31,040 bases of DNA from Actinomycetes bacterium (GTDB lineage Bacteria; Actinomycetota; Coriobacteriia; WRKU01; WQUG01), in contig WQUG01000021.1 in assembly GCA_009785855.1 (NCBI GenBank), positions 1-31,040 of the forward strand, written 5' to 3'. Within the stretch, counting starts at the first letter, position 1. Every line of letters starts with the position of its first letter. Below the pieces are notes generated by a model. That model was given only the letters and a program-made list of their open reading frames with translations. It ran no database searches and was not told the DNA's origin. Shown piece after piece: positions 18,564-27,521 of this stretch. A program made the translations under genes and the position numbers.

Positions 18564-20045
18564 CTATGAACAGAACGTTTGTATGACTCTCAAATGCGGG
18601 CTGCGCGCTGCCGACACCTCGTCCAGGCGACGTACCGGGGTGCTCAGCGGCGCCTGCCTGAGGAGGTCTGGATCCGTCTTCGCCTCCTCGACGATGTTCG
18701 AGAACGCCTCTGCGAGGGCGTCCAGAACAGCCACCGGCTCGGTCTCCGTGGGCTCGATCATCAGGGCCTCCGCGACGATCAGCGGGAAATAGATCGTCGG
18801 AGGATGGAACCCATAGTCGAGCAAACGCTTCGCGATGTCAAGAGCCGTCACACCCTCTTCTGATTTGAGACGAGCAGCGCTCAGCACGAACTCATGCATG
18901 CAGTGACGATCATAGGCGACCGGAAGGATCTCGCCCAGGGTGACCCTCAGGTAGTTCGCTGAGATCACAGCCTGCTCAGCGACAGCACGCAGGCCCTCCG
19001 CGCCGTTCGACCTGATATAGGCGTAGGCTCTGACCAACACGCCGAAGTTGCCCAGGTAGGTGCGAACGCGTCCTATGCTCTTTTCAGGCGTCACCCGATG
19101 AAAGACCCCTTCCTCATCGCAGGCCACCACCGGACCGGGAAGATACGGCGCAAGCTCCGCGCTGACACAGAGCGGACCGGCGCCGGGGCCGCCTCCCCCA
19201 TGCGGACTTGAGAAGGTCTTGTGCAGGTTGATGTGAAGGGCGTCGAAGCCCAGGTCACCCGGACGCGTGATCCCGAGTATCGCGTTCAGGTTCGCGCCAT
19301 CACAGTAGGCGAAGGCGCCGACTTCGTGGACGGCTGCCGTGATCTCCAGGATCTGAGGATCGAATATCCCCACGGTATTGGGGTTGGTGAGCATGAACGC
19401 GGCCGTGTCTGAGTCCAGCGCTTCCTTGAGCGCCTCAAGATCGACCAGGCCCTCTGTGGTCGATGGGATCGTCACGACCTCATAGCCGGCCATGATCACG
19501 GAAGCAGGGTTCGTGCCATGGGCGGTGTCGGGGATGATGACCTTGCGACGAGCGTCTCCGCGCGCCTTAAGCGCCGCACGGAAGACCATGAGCGCCGTGT
19601 ATTCCCCGTGCGCACCAGCGGCGGGTTGAAGACTGACGCCGGGAAGCCCCGCGATCTCGCTCAGATCCTTCTGGAGCTCATGGATCAGCGCCAGCGCGCC
19701 CTGCAGGGTCGAGTCCGGCTGTGCGGGATGGATGTTCGCGAATCCTGAGAGCCGCGCAGCCCACTCGTTGATGCGCGGGTTGTACTTCATCGTGCAGGAA
19801 CCCAGCGGGTAGGAGCCCGTGTCGACGCCGAAGTTCATCGCGGCCAGATGAGCATAGTGGCGCATGATCTCTATCTCTGAGACCTCCGGCAGAGCAGCTG
19901 GCGTCGTGCGCGCATAGGGGCCGAAGAGCTCGACCGCATCGATGCCCTCAACGGAAGCAGGCGGGCAGCGAAGACAGCGGGCGCCCGGACGCGAGGTCTC
20001 ATAGAGGGTCGGACGGGGTCCGCGATAAGCGTTGGTCTCAGCCAT
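18564..20045 (-). CDS. gcvPB: Glycine dehydrogenase (decarboxylating) subunit 2
   Basis: This is the PLP-carrying half of the two-subunit glycine cleavage P protein, which decarboxylates glycine and passes the aminomethyl group to lipoyl-GcvH. At 493 residues it has normal length. The PLP lysine is K276 in NLHKTFSSPHGGGGPGAG; ADTAHGTNPA-like IPDTAHGTNPAS (171-182) and GSCTMKYNP (82-90) are family marks. Its start overlaps the end of gcvPA by eight bases, consistent with stoichiometric coupling. Confidence 0.97.
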   Translation of the reverse strand: MAETNAYRGPRPTLYETSRPGARCLRCPPASVEGIDAVELFGPYARTTPAALPEVSEIEIMRHYAHLAAMNFGVDTGSYPLGSCTMKYNPRINEWAARLSGFANIHPAQPDSTLQGALALIHELQKDLSEIAGLPGVSLQPAAGAHGEYTALMVFRAALKARGDARRKVIIPDTAHGTNPASVIMAGYEVVTIPSTTEGLVDLEALKEALDSDTAAFMLTNPNTVGIFDPQILEITAAVHEVGAFAYCDGANLNAILGITRPGDLGFDALHINLHKTFSSPHGGGGPGAGPLCVSAELAPYLPGPVVACDEEGVFHRVTPEKSIGRVRTYLGNFGVLVRAYAYIRSNGAEGLRAVAEQAVISANYLRVTLGEILPVAYDRHCMHEFVLSAARLKSEEGVTALDIAKRLLDYGFHPPTIYFPLIVAEALMIEPTETEPVAVLDALAEAFSNIVEEAKTDPDLLRQAPLSTPVRRLDEVSAARSPHLRVIQTFCS

Positions 20046-21345
20046 GCGCGTGCACCTCCTCCAGGAACCGCCCGAGCTCAGCCTCGCTGCGCTTCTCGGT
20101 CACCGCGATGAGCAGTCCGCGCTCCCCCACCCGGATACCGGGCAGGATACCGGCTTCAAGCAGGTCATGATAGACCGCATCGAAGGACTCGGATCCGCTC
20201 CAGTCCACGATGAACTCATAGCCATAACGCGCCTGCGGATACCGGTCGCGGAACAGGCCGGTCCCGATCAGCTCGTCATGCAGGCGATGCGCCTTCGCAC
20301 AGGAACTCAGGGCGACCTCCCGCAGGCCCTCAGGGCCGAGCGCCGCCATATAGACGCCGGCGGCAAGCGCGTTCAAGGCATGATTGCTGCAGATGTTCGA
20401 GGTCGCCTTCTCGCGCCGGATATGCTGCTCGCGGGTCGCAAGCGTCAGGACATAGGCGTCGTTGCCCTGAGAATCGACGGTCTTGCCGACCAGTCGGCCC
20501 GGGATCTGCCGCATCACCTTCTCGCTACAGGCGAACATCCCCAATCCCGGTCCACCGAGACTCATCGGGTTCCCGAGCGACTGCGCCTCTCCGGTCGCGA
20601 TGTCGGCGCCGAGCTCAGCCGGTGACTTCAGAAGCGACAGGAGCACGGGGTCACAATCGAGCACCGCAAGCGCACCGACCTGATGTGCGGCTTCGATCAG
20701 AGGACTGACGTCAGCGATGATGCCGTGATAGTCAGGATACGGGATCAGGACGGCCGCGACGGTCTCATCCAGCAGCGGTCCGATCTCAGCTGCCGTCTCG
20801 AAGCTGAAGTTCCCTGCCGCAGAATAGGTCTGGATCGTCTCGATCTTCTCGGGGTGGAGGCCCGCGACGGCCAGGACCCGCGAGCGGTTCTTCGTGACAC
20901 GACAGGCCATCAGCGCGGCTTCGACCAGAGCGGTCGCTCCGTCATACATGCTGGCGTTGGCGACATCAAGTCCTGTCAGCTCACAGATACCGGTCTGGAA
21001 CTCGAAGATGGCCTGCAGGGTCCCCTGACTGACCTCAGGCTGATAGGGAGTGTAGGCCGTGAAGAACTCGGGACGTTGCAGGATGTTATCGACAAGCGCC
21101 GGGAGGTAGCGGTCATAGATCCCGCCTCCCGCGAAGCATATGAGGTCATCGCTGCATCGGTTGTTGGCGGCGATACGCGCAAGGAGTGTCTGGACTTCAA
21201 GCTCTTCGTGGCCTGCGCCGATAGCCAGCGCATGGCTCAGGCGCGCAGACTTCGGGATGTCGCTGAACAGCTCGTCGACGGCGGAGACACCGATGCGCTC
21301 GAGCATCCGCTCCCGCTCGTCTGCTGTGACAGGTATATAGTTCAT
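20038..21345 (-). CDS. gcvPA: Glycine dehydrogenase (decarboxylating) subunit 1
   Basis: This 435-residue subunit pairs with GcvPB in the split P protein of the glycine cleavage system. Family sequence is clear: FAGGGIYDRYLPALVDNI, FFTAYTPYQPEVSQGTLQ and LGGPGLGMFAC. It lacks the PLP lysine motif found in GcvPB, as expected for subunit 1. It begins 24 bases after gcvH and overlaps gcvPB. A split rather than fused GcvP is common in Gram-positive bacteria and archaea. Confidence 0.97.
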   Translation of the reverse strand: MNYIPVTADERERMLERIGVSAVDELFSDIPKSARLSHALAIGAGHEELEVQTLLARIAANNRCSDDLICFAGGGIYDRYLPALVDNILQRPEFFTAYTPYQPEVSQGTLQAIFEFQTGICELTGLDVANASMYDGATALVEAALMACRVTKNRSRVLAVAGLHPEKIETIQTYSAAGNFSFETAAEIGPLLDETVAAVLIPYPDYHGIIADVSPLIEAAHQVGALAVLDCDPVLLSLLKSPAELGADIATGEAQSLGNPMSLGGPGLGMFACSEKVMRQIPGRLVGKTVDSQGNDAYVLTLATREQHIRREKATSNICSNHALNALAAGVYMAALGPEGLREVALSSCAKAHRLHDELIGTGLFRDRYPQARYGYEFIVDWSGSESFDAVYHDLLEAGILPGIRVGERGLLIAVTEKRSEAELGRFLEEVHAHG

Positions 21346-21369
21346 GGGCGCTGAGTTCCGGGTCGTCGA

Positions 21370-21747
21370 TCAGGAGATATGCTGCTCGTAGGCGTCCGCG
21401 TCAAGCAGCTCGTCGAGCTGTGCCGGCTCGCTCAGGGCTACCTTGACGATCCAGCCAGCGCCGTAAGGATCGTTGTTGATGGTCTCGGGAGCCCCTTCAA
21501 GAGCGGTGTTCACCTCGACGATCTCACCTGAGACCGGAGCTATGAGCTCAGAGACGGACTTGACGGACTCGACCTCGCCAAAGGCCTCTCCGGCGATCAG
21601 CGCATCACCGACAGAGGGAAGTTCGATAAATACCAGTCCTCCCAGTTGGCCCTGGGCATAGTCGCTGACCCCGACAGTCGCCTGGTCGGCTTCCACTCTG
21701 ACCCACTCATGGTCGTTACTGTACTTCAGATCGGTTGGTGCGCCCAT
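21370..21747 (-). CDS. gcvH: Glycine cleavage system H protein
   Basis: The 125-residue shuttle carries the aminomethyl group on a lipoyl arm. The lipoylation lysine is K63 in EVESVKSVSE, the standard context. DHEWVRVE (12-19) and GDALIAGEAFGEVESVKS are typical. It lies 66 bases after gcvT. No lipoate ligase or lipoyl synthase gene is in this window, so lipoylation depends on genes elsewhere. Confidence 0.97.
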   Translation of the reverse strand: MGAPTDLKYSNDHEWVRVEADQATVGVSDYAQGQLGGLVFIELPSVGDALIAGEAFGEVESVKSVSELIAPVSGEIVEVNTALEGAPETINNDPYGAGWIVKVALSEPAQLDELLDADAYEQHIS

Positions 21748-21813
21748 GGCGGATACTCCTGTTCTCGGTGTCGATGACCGGTCGCTACATCCTTGATTCG
21801 ATTATAGCCGATG

Positions 21814-22902
21814 TCACTGTGCGTGATAGAAGGGCGGTTTGACGATCTCTGCCGGGAAGCGCCGGCCTCTGATGTCGACTTCGACCTTCGTGCCCGGCTT
21901 CGTATCCTCACGCGGCAGATAAGCGGTCGCGATACCGCGCCCCAGGCTCGGCGCATGCGAGCCGCTCGCGACCTGCCCGAGCAGACGGTCCGGTGACCAG
22001 ACCTCATAGCCATGGCGCGGTATCCCCCGCTCAAGTAACAGGTAGCGAAGGACCTCTGCCGGGGGATCCTCGCGCTGTGCGGCGATGACCTCTGCCCCGA
22101 CATAGCCGGACCTCGTCTTGGGGCAGACCCAGCCCAGCCCCGCCTCGATCGGGGTGCGCGTCCGGTCCATATCGCTTCCATAGAGGCTGTAACATACCTC
22201 AAGCCGCAAGGTGTCACGCGCCCCAAGCCCGGCCGGGCTGACCTCCGGAAACGAGAGCAGGAGCCGCCAGAGCGCGACGGCATCACGCGCGTGGACGAAG
22301 ACCTCGACTCCGTCCTCTCCGGTGTAGCCGGTCCGCGCGATCAGGGCAGGAAGCGAAGCATCGAGCAGGGCTTCACGGATACAGAAGCGTTCAGGAGCTG
22401 TCCAGTCCTTGCCCGCAAGCTCGCCGATCACCTGCAACGCCTTCGGCCCCTGTACGGCGACCAGCGCGGTGCGCTCACTCTCGTCGACGATCTCCACGTC
22501 GCCGGGCGCCTGTGAGCTGAGCCACTCGAGATCCGTCTCGCGATTGCTCGCGTTGACGACGATGAGGTACTCGCCTCCGGTGTTGTAGACGATCAGGTCG
22601 TCGATGATGTGACCGTCCTCATCGAGCATGAGCGTGTACTGCGCGGCGCCGACCTCGTCTATCCGCTCAAGGTCGTTCGTGAGCATGCGCAGGAGGAAGT
22701 CTTTCGCACCGGCGCCGGACAGGCGCAGCTCCCCCATATGAGAGACGTCGAAGATCCCGACCGAGTTGCGACACGCCTCATGCTCGGCGATGAGCGAACT
22801 GTATTCAACGGGCATCTCGTAGCCCGCGAACGGTACCATCTTCGCGCCAAGCGCAAGCTGTTCTTCGAACAGGGGGGTCCTTTTGAGTGCTTCGTTTGAC
22901 AT
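21814..22902 (-). CDS. gcvT: Aminomethyltransferase, glycine cleavage T protein
   Basis: GcvT moves the methylene group from aminomethyl-lipoyl-GcvH to tetrahydrofolate, releasing ammonia. The 362 residues show MVPFAGYEMPVEY, SVGIFDVSHMGE, the folate-site region MLTNDLERIDEVGAAQYT, and EAGLGWVCP near the C-terminal half. It starts at ATG 22902 after the binding site AAAGGA and is the first gcv gene, 29 bases behind the carboxypeptidase. That gap is too small for a glycine riboswitch. Confidence 0.97.
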   Translation of the reverse strand: MSNEALKRTPLFEEQLALGAKMVPFAGYEMPVEYSSLIAEHEACRNSVGIFDVSHMGELRLSGAGAKDFLLRMLTNDLERIDEVGAAQYTLMLDEDGHIIDDLIVYNTGGEYLIVVNASNRETDLEWLSSQAPGDVEIVDESERTALVAVQGPKALQVIGELAGKDWTAPERFCIREALLDASLPALIARTGYTGEDGVEVFVHARDAVALWRLLLSFPEVSPAGLGARDTLRLEVCYSLYGSDMDRTRTPIEAGLGWVCPKTRSGYVGAEVIAAQREDPPAEVLRYLLLERGIPRHGYEVWSPDRLLGQVASGSHAPSLGRGIATAYLPREDTKPGTKVEVDIRGRRFPAEIVKPPFYHAQ

Positions 22903-22931
22903 CTTCGTCCTTTCTCAGCTACCGACGGTTC

Positions 22932-24116
22932 TTAGAGCTTTCGCCATCCTTTGACGATAGCATACCAGAGACGCATGAGGATGAAGGGTCGGTCCAAGCT
23001 CTGGGTCGAGACGAGCGGGGTCGAGGCTATCTGACGACCGTTCTGGATGAATCGGACCATCCCGAGCTGTTGCCCTTTGCGGACAGGCGATCTCTGCTCC
23101 CAGATGATGACCTTGCGCGTGACTGCGCCCTCCAGATCGTTGACGTTGGCGGTCGCGTCATGGCTCAGCGCCACCGGGATCTGGCGATCCAGATAGTCGC
23201 TTATCGTAGAGCGTCCCAGTATCGTCCCCTTCATCGCCAGCTTCTGGGGTCGGTAATGCGTGAAACCGAAGTCAAGGAGGTCGGCCGCCTCATAGAAGCG
23301 TGTGGTCATCTTCTCAGTGCCCAGGACCACGGCGAAGAGCTGCACGTTCTGTCTGCTGGCTGAACCGACCAGGCAGTAGCCCGCTGCGTCCGTGAAGCCG
23401 GTCTTCACCCCGCTGGCGCCCGTATACATGAGCAGCAGGTCGTTGGTTGTCTTATACTCATGGGTCGCCAGATTCGTGACGAACTTCACCTCGCGCTCAG
23501 CGCTCACCTCTCTGAACTCTGGCAAGGTCATCGCATAGCGGGCCATCGTGGCGACGTCGGCGGCACTGCTGCTGGGGCCCTCATCAGCGACCCCATCAGG
23601 ATCGACGAAACGCGTGTTCGTCATCCCCAGTTCCCTGGCCTTCTCGTTCATCTTTTGGACGAAGGCCGCTTCACTGCCGCTGCAGAGCACCGCCAGGGCT
23701 TTCGCTGCGTCATTGCCCGAGGGGATCAACATCGCCTGAAGAAGCTGGTGGCGGGTCAGGACCTCACCGGCCTTCAGGCCGGCGGTGCTGTCCTGTGCCT
23801 CAAGGGTGACGGAAGGCACGGTGAGCGACTTGTCGGGCGCGATCATCTGGATACTCAGGATCGCCGTCATGATCTTCGTGATCGAAGCGATCTGACGGCG
23901 CTCGTCGGCGTTGCGCGACCACAGGACCTGGCCTGAATCCGAGACCAGTATCCCCGCCTGCATCGTGACGTCCGGCATGCTGCGCGCAGACAGCTTCAAC
24001 TCCGTGTAGGGGACTCTGCCGATCATGTCGCCGGGCTGGACGCTGGCGAACGCAGACGGACTGAAGCAGAGCAGCCCGACAAGGATGAGACTCAGGATCC
24101 GACGGATCAGCGACAT
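22932..24116 (-). CDS. D-alanyl-D-alanine carboxypeptidase (PBP5/DacA family)
   Basis: This penicillin-binding protein trims the terminal D-Ala of peptidoglycan stems outside the membrane. A signal peptide (1-25, SAFA-S) leads into the peptidase domain with SITK (Ser78 nucleophile, Lys81), SGN (133-135) and KTG (238-240). A C-terminal beta domain (about 290-375) and a short amphipathic tail ending VKGWRKL resemble the membrane anchor of PBP5. Its ATG overlaps the stop of the VanW-family gene by one base (TGATG), so both are made together. The 394-residue length is typical. Confidence 0.94.
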   Translation of the reverse strand: MSLIRRILSLILVGLLCFSPSAFASVQPGDMIGRVPYTELKLSARSMPDVTMQAGILVSDSGQVLWSRNADERRQIASITKIMTAILSIQMIAPDKSLTVPSVTLEAQDSTAGLKAGEVLTRHQLLQAMLIPSGNDAAKALAVLCSGSEAAFVQKMNEKARELGMTNTRFVDPDGVADEGPSSSAADVATMARYAMTLPEFREVSAEREVKFVTNLATHEYKTTNDLLLMYTGASGVKTGFTDAAGYCLVGSASRQNVQLFAVVLGTEKMTTRFYEAADLLDFGFTHYRPQKLAMKGTILGRSTISDYLDRQIPVALSHDATANVNDLEGAVTRKVIIWEQRSPVRKGQQLGMVRFIQNGRQIASTPLVSTQSLDRPFILMRLWYAIVKGWRKL

Positions 24117-26017
24117 CAGTTGGCCTTAGGTGCCGCCGGCGCGGACGGGGTCGTCGGCTTCTTTCCGACCTTGACGACCTTCGTCTCGGGGATATAGAGG
24201 CTGGTGAAGGTCCGCTTGAGCACCACGACGCCGTTCTTCATGACGGTCTGCGTGAACTCGACTTTGCCGCCCGCCCGACCGGACTTTTGGACGAGCTCGG
24301 TACCCACGGGAAGCGTTGGATCATCGACCTTCTTCACCGGCGCCGGCGTATGAGAGAGCCAGGTACCCGGGCTCAGTTCGATCGAGTAACCCGGGTCTAC
24401 CCCATAAAACGATACGGTCACGGTCGTCCGGGTCGAGTTCGTAACGATGAGTATGGCGTGGTCGAGCGTGTTGACGAACTTGAAGTCAGGCTCAGGCCAG
24501 GATACGGCGGCATCCCGCCCCAGAGGGTAGCTGTTGATATAGAGTGAATGATTGACGCGCTCGGTGATCCGGACGCCGGCATAAAGGGCCGCGTTGAAGA
24601 GTGTCGTGTTGACCTGGCAGATACCCCCGCCGACCTCTTTCTCGACCTTATCGCCGACGATGACCCCTGCCTCCTGGTATCCCTTCGCGGCGTCGGCTTC
24701 GCCGACGGTCCCGTTCAGCGAGAACTCGGCGCCCGGCATGACGACTGCTCCGTCGAGGGCCTTGGCCAGAAGGGTGATATTGGTCAAACGGGCCTCGTTG
24801 TCATCCGGGAAGGTCGTGGTGAAGGTGGCGATGCGCTCCTTTATCCCGAGCGCACGGGCCTTGGCGGTCGTGAAGCTCGGCTCGACCTCATGGGTCACGA
24901 CCGTGATGCTTTTCGAGGTCTTCGCAGACTGCATCTGGGCAACGAGCTCGGTCGATAACTTCTGAGGGTCAGCGCCCAGACCGTTCTTCGAGGGGATGAT
25001 CGAGACCACGCCGCCAGAGACTGAGAAACTCGCTGGCACGGGAGGCGTGCCGACCGTCGTGCCCATCAGAGGGATCACGTTCCTGGCGACCGCCTCATCT
25101 GAGACCACCGGGACCAAGCTCACTTTGGACGAACTCTTCTCTGCCGGAAGCTTGAGCTGCGCATCGGCCCTGTTCATGTTGTTGCTGAGCTTGAACACGA
25201 AGAGCTTCCGCAGGAGGGTCGGCTCCAGATCCCAACTCTTCTGCCCGTAATGGGCGGTGATGGTCTCTGCCGCCCCCTTGGTCGCCGCCTGCTGGGCGAC
25301 AAGCGCCGTAGCGCGATCAATGGTCCGGGAGATCCTCTTGACGGGAGCTGTGACCGTCTTCTGCCCGGTGATGTCGGCGAAGATGAGCATATTCGTCAGG
25401 GTCCGTTTCTCAAGAGCGGTCCCGTCCGAACCCTCGCTGACCACGAATCCGGAGGCGTCCTCCTTCAGGGTCACCGCAGCGTTGACGGCCGCCTTGTCGG
25501 TCTTCGCCATGATCTTGCCATAGACAGCGTTCATCATCTCCTCGTCGGGAGTGACACGCAGCATCACGGACTGGGGCTTGAAGTACGACTGTATCCGCGC
25601 CTTGCTGGCCTGCAGTATCCCGGGCCCCCTGCCTACCTGGTAAGCATCCTCCGCTATCCGGGCCGTATCATAGTCCAGCCCCAGATCAGCCGGCGCGATG
25701 CGCCACTTCTGCTTCCCGTAGGTGACCGTCACCGCCCTTTTCTGCATCCGCGCGAGCTCGGTATCGAGGTAGGACTGCGCCTGAGCTTTGGTCTTGCCGC
25801 TCAGATCGATCGCACTGACCCGCACCCCCCGGTGGATCTTGCCGGCGTTGCCGATCAGATCGAGCGCCACCAACAGCGCGAGCACCATGACCAGAGCAGC
25901 TGCGCCGAAGATGATCCGCTGCCGCCTGATCCGCCTGAGCTGTTGCGCGTGCTGTTGCGCGCGACGTTCGCTCAACTCTCTCTTACGCTGTGACGTCTGT
26001 TGTGCGCCTGAGGCCAC
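24116..26017 (-). CDS. VanW-family cell-envelope protein
   Basis: The 633-residue protein has a basic cytoplasmic N-terminus, one membrane helix (about 35-56) and a large extracellular part. That part contains two copies of a YoaR-like putative peptidoglycan-binding domain (about 60-200 and 200-380), then the VanW domain (about 415-545) with FSLNGTVGEADAAKGY and KEVGGGICQVNTTLFNAAL. A short strand-rich tail (about 555-625) resembles a G5-like domain and ends in a Pro/Ala-rich stretch. VanW occurs in some vancomycin-resistance clusters, but its biochemical role is unknown and most homologues have no link to resistance. The GTG start at 26017 follows AAAGGAGAAGC. Coupling to the D-Ala-D-Ala carboxypeptidase suggests a shared wall function. 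Confidence 0.9.
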   Translation of the reverse strand: MASGAQQTSQRKRELSERRAQQHAQQLRRIRRQRIIFGAAALVMVLALLVALDLIGNAGKIHRGVRVSAIDLSGKTKAQAQSYLDTELARMQKRAVTVTYGKQKWRIAPADLGLDYDTARIAEDAYQVGRGPGILQASKARIQSYFKPQSVMLRVTPDEEMMNAVYGKIMAKTDKAAVNAAVTLKEDASGFVVSEGSDGTALEKRTLTNMLIFADITGQKTVTAPVKRISRTIDRATALVAQQAATKGAAETITAHYGQKSWDLEPTLLRKLFVFKLSNNMNRADAQLKLPAEKSSSKVSLVPVVSDEAVARNVIPLMGTTVGTPPVPASFSVSGGVVSIIPSKNGLGADPQKLSTELVAQMQSAKTSKSITVVTHEVEPSFTTAKARALGIKERIATFTTTFPDDNEARLTNITLLAKALDGAVVMPGAEFSLNGTVGEADAAKGYQEAGVIVGDKVEKEVGGGICQVNTTLFNAALYAGVRITERVNHSLYINSYPLGRDAAVSWPEPDFKFVNTLDHAILIVTNSTRTTVTVSFYGVDPGYSIELSPGTWLSHTPAPVKKVDDPTLPVGTELVQKSGRAGGKVEFTQTVMKNGVVVLKRTFTSLYIPETKVVKVGKKPTTPSAPAAPKAN

Positions 26018-26061
26018 GCTTCTCCTTTGAATACGACGATCTGAGCTACCCCTTGCCAGAG

Positions 26062-26109
26062 AGCATACACTCCCTACCCTATGCTACCGGGGACGGCGCA
26101 TATTCGCAA
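26062..26109 (-). promoter_or_regulatory. Possible promoter and operator-like repeat before the VanW-family gene
   Basis: On the minus strand TTGCGA (26109-26104) and TAGCAT (26086-26081) are 17 bases apart and lie in the 112-base gap after the phosphatidyltransferase gene. An inverted repeat AGCATA/TATGCT (26062-26067 and 26080-26085, 12-base spacer) overlaps the -10 box and could bind a repressor. Each box matches the consensus in four of six bases. Confidence 0.4.
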
Positions 26110-26129
26110 ACGTCTTCATGAAACCGTTA

Positions 26130-26747
26130 TCAGTCTTTTACGCGGAGCTGCCGCAGGCGACGGATCGCTATGATGAGGTAGCCACAGAACGTGACCAGCG
26201 AGAGCAGCATCCCCGCATACACGAACCAGATGCCGCCAGGGACCGTCTGCGCGTTGAAGCCCGGCAGCCAGGACGCCGTCGTCCAGCCCAAGCCGGGGAT
26301 CTTCGCGATGTTGACGATCAGCCAGGAGAAGCCGACGAGCAAGAACACCGTCGTCGTCTTACCCGCGAAAAGCACGTCGATGCGCCCCACCCCGAAGTGG
26401 TGCAGAGGGATGGTCCCCAGAAGCAGGATCGCATCGCGCGCGATGAGCACGACCGGGACCCAGAGCGGCAGGCGTCCGACGAGGTAGAGGCCGATGAGTC
26501 CGGCGGCGATCAGGAAGCGATCGACGAAGGGATCGATGAGTTTTCCCAGCTCAGAGACCTGATTGGTGCGTCGGGCTATCTGCCCGTCGATGAAGTCGCT
26601 GGCGCCGGCGATCGCGAAGAGCGCGAAGGCCAGGAAGTCATGCTTGCCGGTGATGAGCACTGAGAAGGCGAGTGGGACCATCAGCAGCCGGATCAGGGTG
26701 ATCAGGTTGGGTACGGTATAGACCTGGCGAAGGGGTTCGTCTTCCAT
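26130..26747 (-). CDS. pgsA: CDP-alcohol phosphatidyltransferase, probably phosphatidylglycerophosphate synthase
   Basis: This membrane enzyme transfers a phosphatidyl group from CDP-diacylglycerol, most likely to glycerol-3-phosphate. The full family motif is present: D51, D54-G55, A58-R59, G68, D72 and D76 (DFIDGQIAR and then GKLIDPFVD). About six membrane segments surround it and length (205) is typical. PgsA is the commonest member with this size; a cardiolipin or inositol-phosphate synthase is possible. Its ATG begins directly after the stop of the ABC ATPase with no gap, so it shares that transcript. Confidence 0.85.
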   Translation of the reverse strand: MEDEPLRQVYTVPNLITLIRLLMVPLAFSVLITGKHDFLAFALFAIAGASDFIDGQIARRTNQVSELGKLIDPFVDRFLIAAGLIGLYLVGRLPLWVPVVLIARDAILLLGTIPLHHFGVGRIDVLFAGKTTTVFLLVGFSWLIVNIAKIPGLGWTTASWLPGFNAQTVPGGIWFVYAGMLLSLVTFCGYLIIAIRRLRQLRVKD

Positions 26748-27521
26748 CTAGGCGATGACCTCACTGCCCACCGCAACGAACTTCTCGACCAGATCGGGAA
26801 CGGTCAAGGCCTGCTTCTCGGGTCCCTGAGCCTCGAAGACGATGCGTCCTTCCTGCATCATGATCAGACGGTCGCCGAAGCGCAGCGCGTCGCCCATGTT
26901 GTGGGTGACCATCATCGTCGTGAGCTTGTGCTCGCGCACGAGCTGCAGGCTGATCTCCTGGACCTTGGCCGCAGTCTTCGGGTCAAGGGCCGCCGTATGT
27001 TCGTCAAGCAGCAGCACCTTCGGGTCACGCAGCGAGGCCATGAGCAGGGTCAGGGCCTGACGCTGACCGCCGGACAGGAGTCCGACCCGGGCCGTCAGAC
27101 GATCCTCGAGGCCGAGCTCGAGAGGACGCAGCATCTCGCGGAACTGGACGCGCTCGGTTCGGGTCACTCCGCTCCCCAGACCGCGGGTCTTACCGCGACG
27201 GTTCGCAAGCGCAAGGTTCTCCTCGATCGTCATGCTTGCGGCCGTTCCGAGCATCGGGTCCTGGAAGACGCGCCCGATCAGGCGCGCGCGCTTATGCTCA
27301 GCGAGGAAGGTCACATCCTGCTTGTCGATGTAGATGCGTCCCGCGTCAGAAAGGATCGCGCCGGAGACCACGTTGAGCAGGGTCGATTTGCCGCTTCCGT
27401 TGCCGCCGATGATGACGACGAACTCGCCGCGGCGCAGGCTCAGGTTCACGTTGCAGAGCGCCCGACGCTCGTTGGCCGTGCCGGGATAGAAGGTCTTGCT
27501 CAGGTTCTTACAGACCAGCAT
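26748..27521 (-). CDS. ABC importer ATP-binding protein (TrpX-type system)
   Basis: The 257-residue ATPase has Walker A GGNGSGKST (39-47), signature LSGGQRQ, Walker B LLLLDEH and D-loop AALDP. The DEHTAALD variant, with His after DE, is characteristic of the ATPases paired with TrpX-type binding proteins. It energises import through the permease encoded just before it. The start overlaps the permease end by 14 bases. Substrate is probably an amino acid or related small molecule, by family. Confidence 0.9.
   Translation of the reverse strand: MLVCKNLSKTFYPGTANERRALCNVNLSLRRGEFVVIIGGNGSGKSTLLNVVSGAILSDAGRIYIDKQDVTFLAEHKRARLIGRVFQDPMLGTAASMTIEENLALANRRGKTRGLGSGVTRTERVQFREMLRPLELGLEDRLTARVGLLSGGQRQALTLLMASLRDPKVLLLDEHTAALDPKTAAKVQEISLQLVREHKLTTMMVTHNMGDALRFGDRLIMMQEGRIVFEAQGPEKQALTVPDLVEKFVAVGSEVIA

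Noticed and set aside
22903..22931. Glycine riboswitch before gcvT
   Set aside because: Only 29 bases separate gcvT from the preceding gene; a glycine aptamer needs around 100 or more.
24116..26017. Vancomycin resistance locus
   Set aside because: VanW-domain proteins are widespread. There is no vanH, vanA/B-type ligase, vanX or vanRS in the window, so resistance is not supported.
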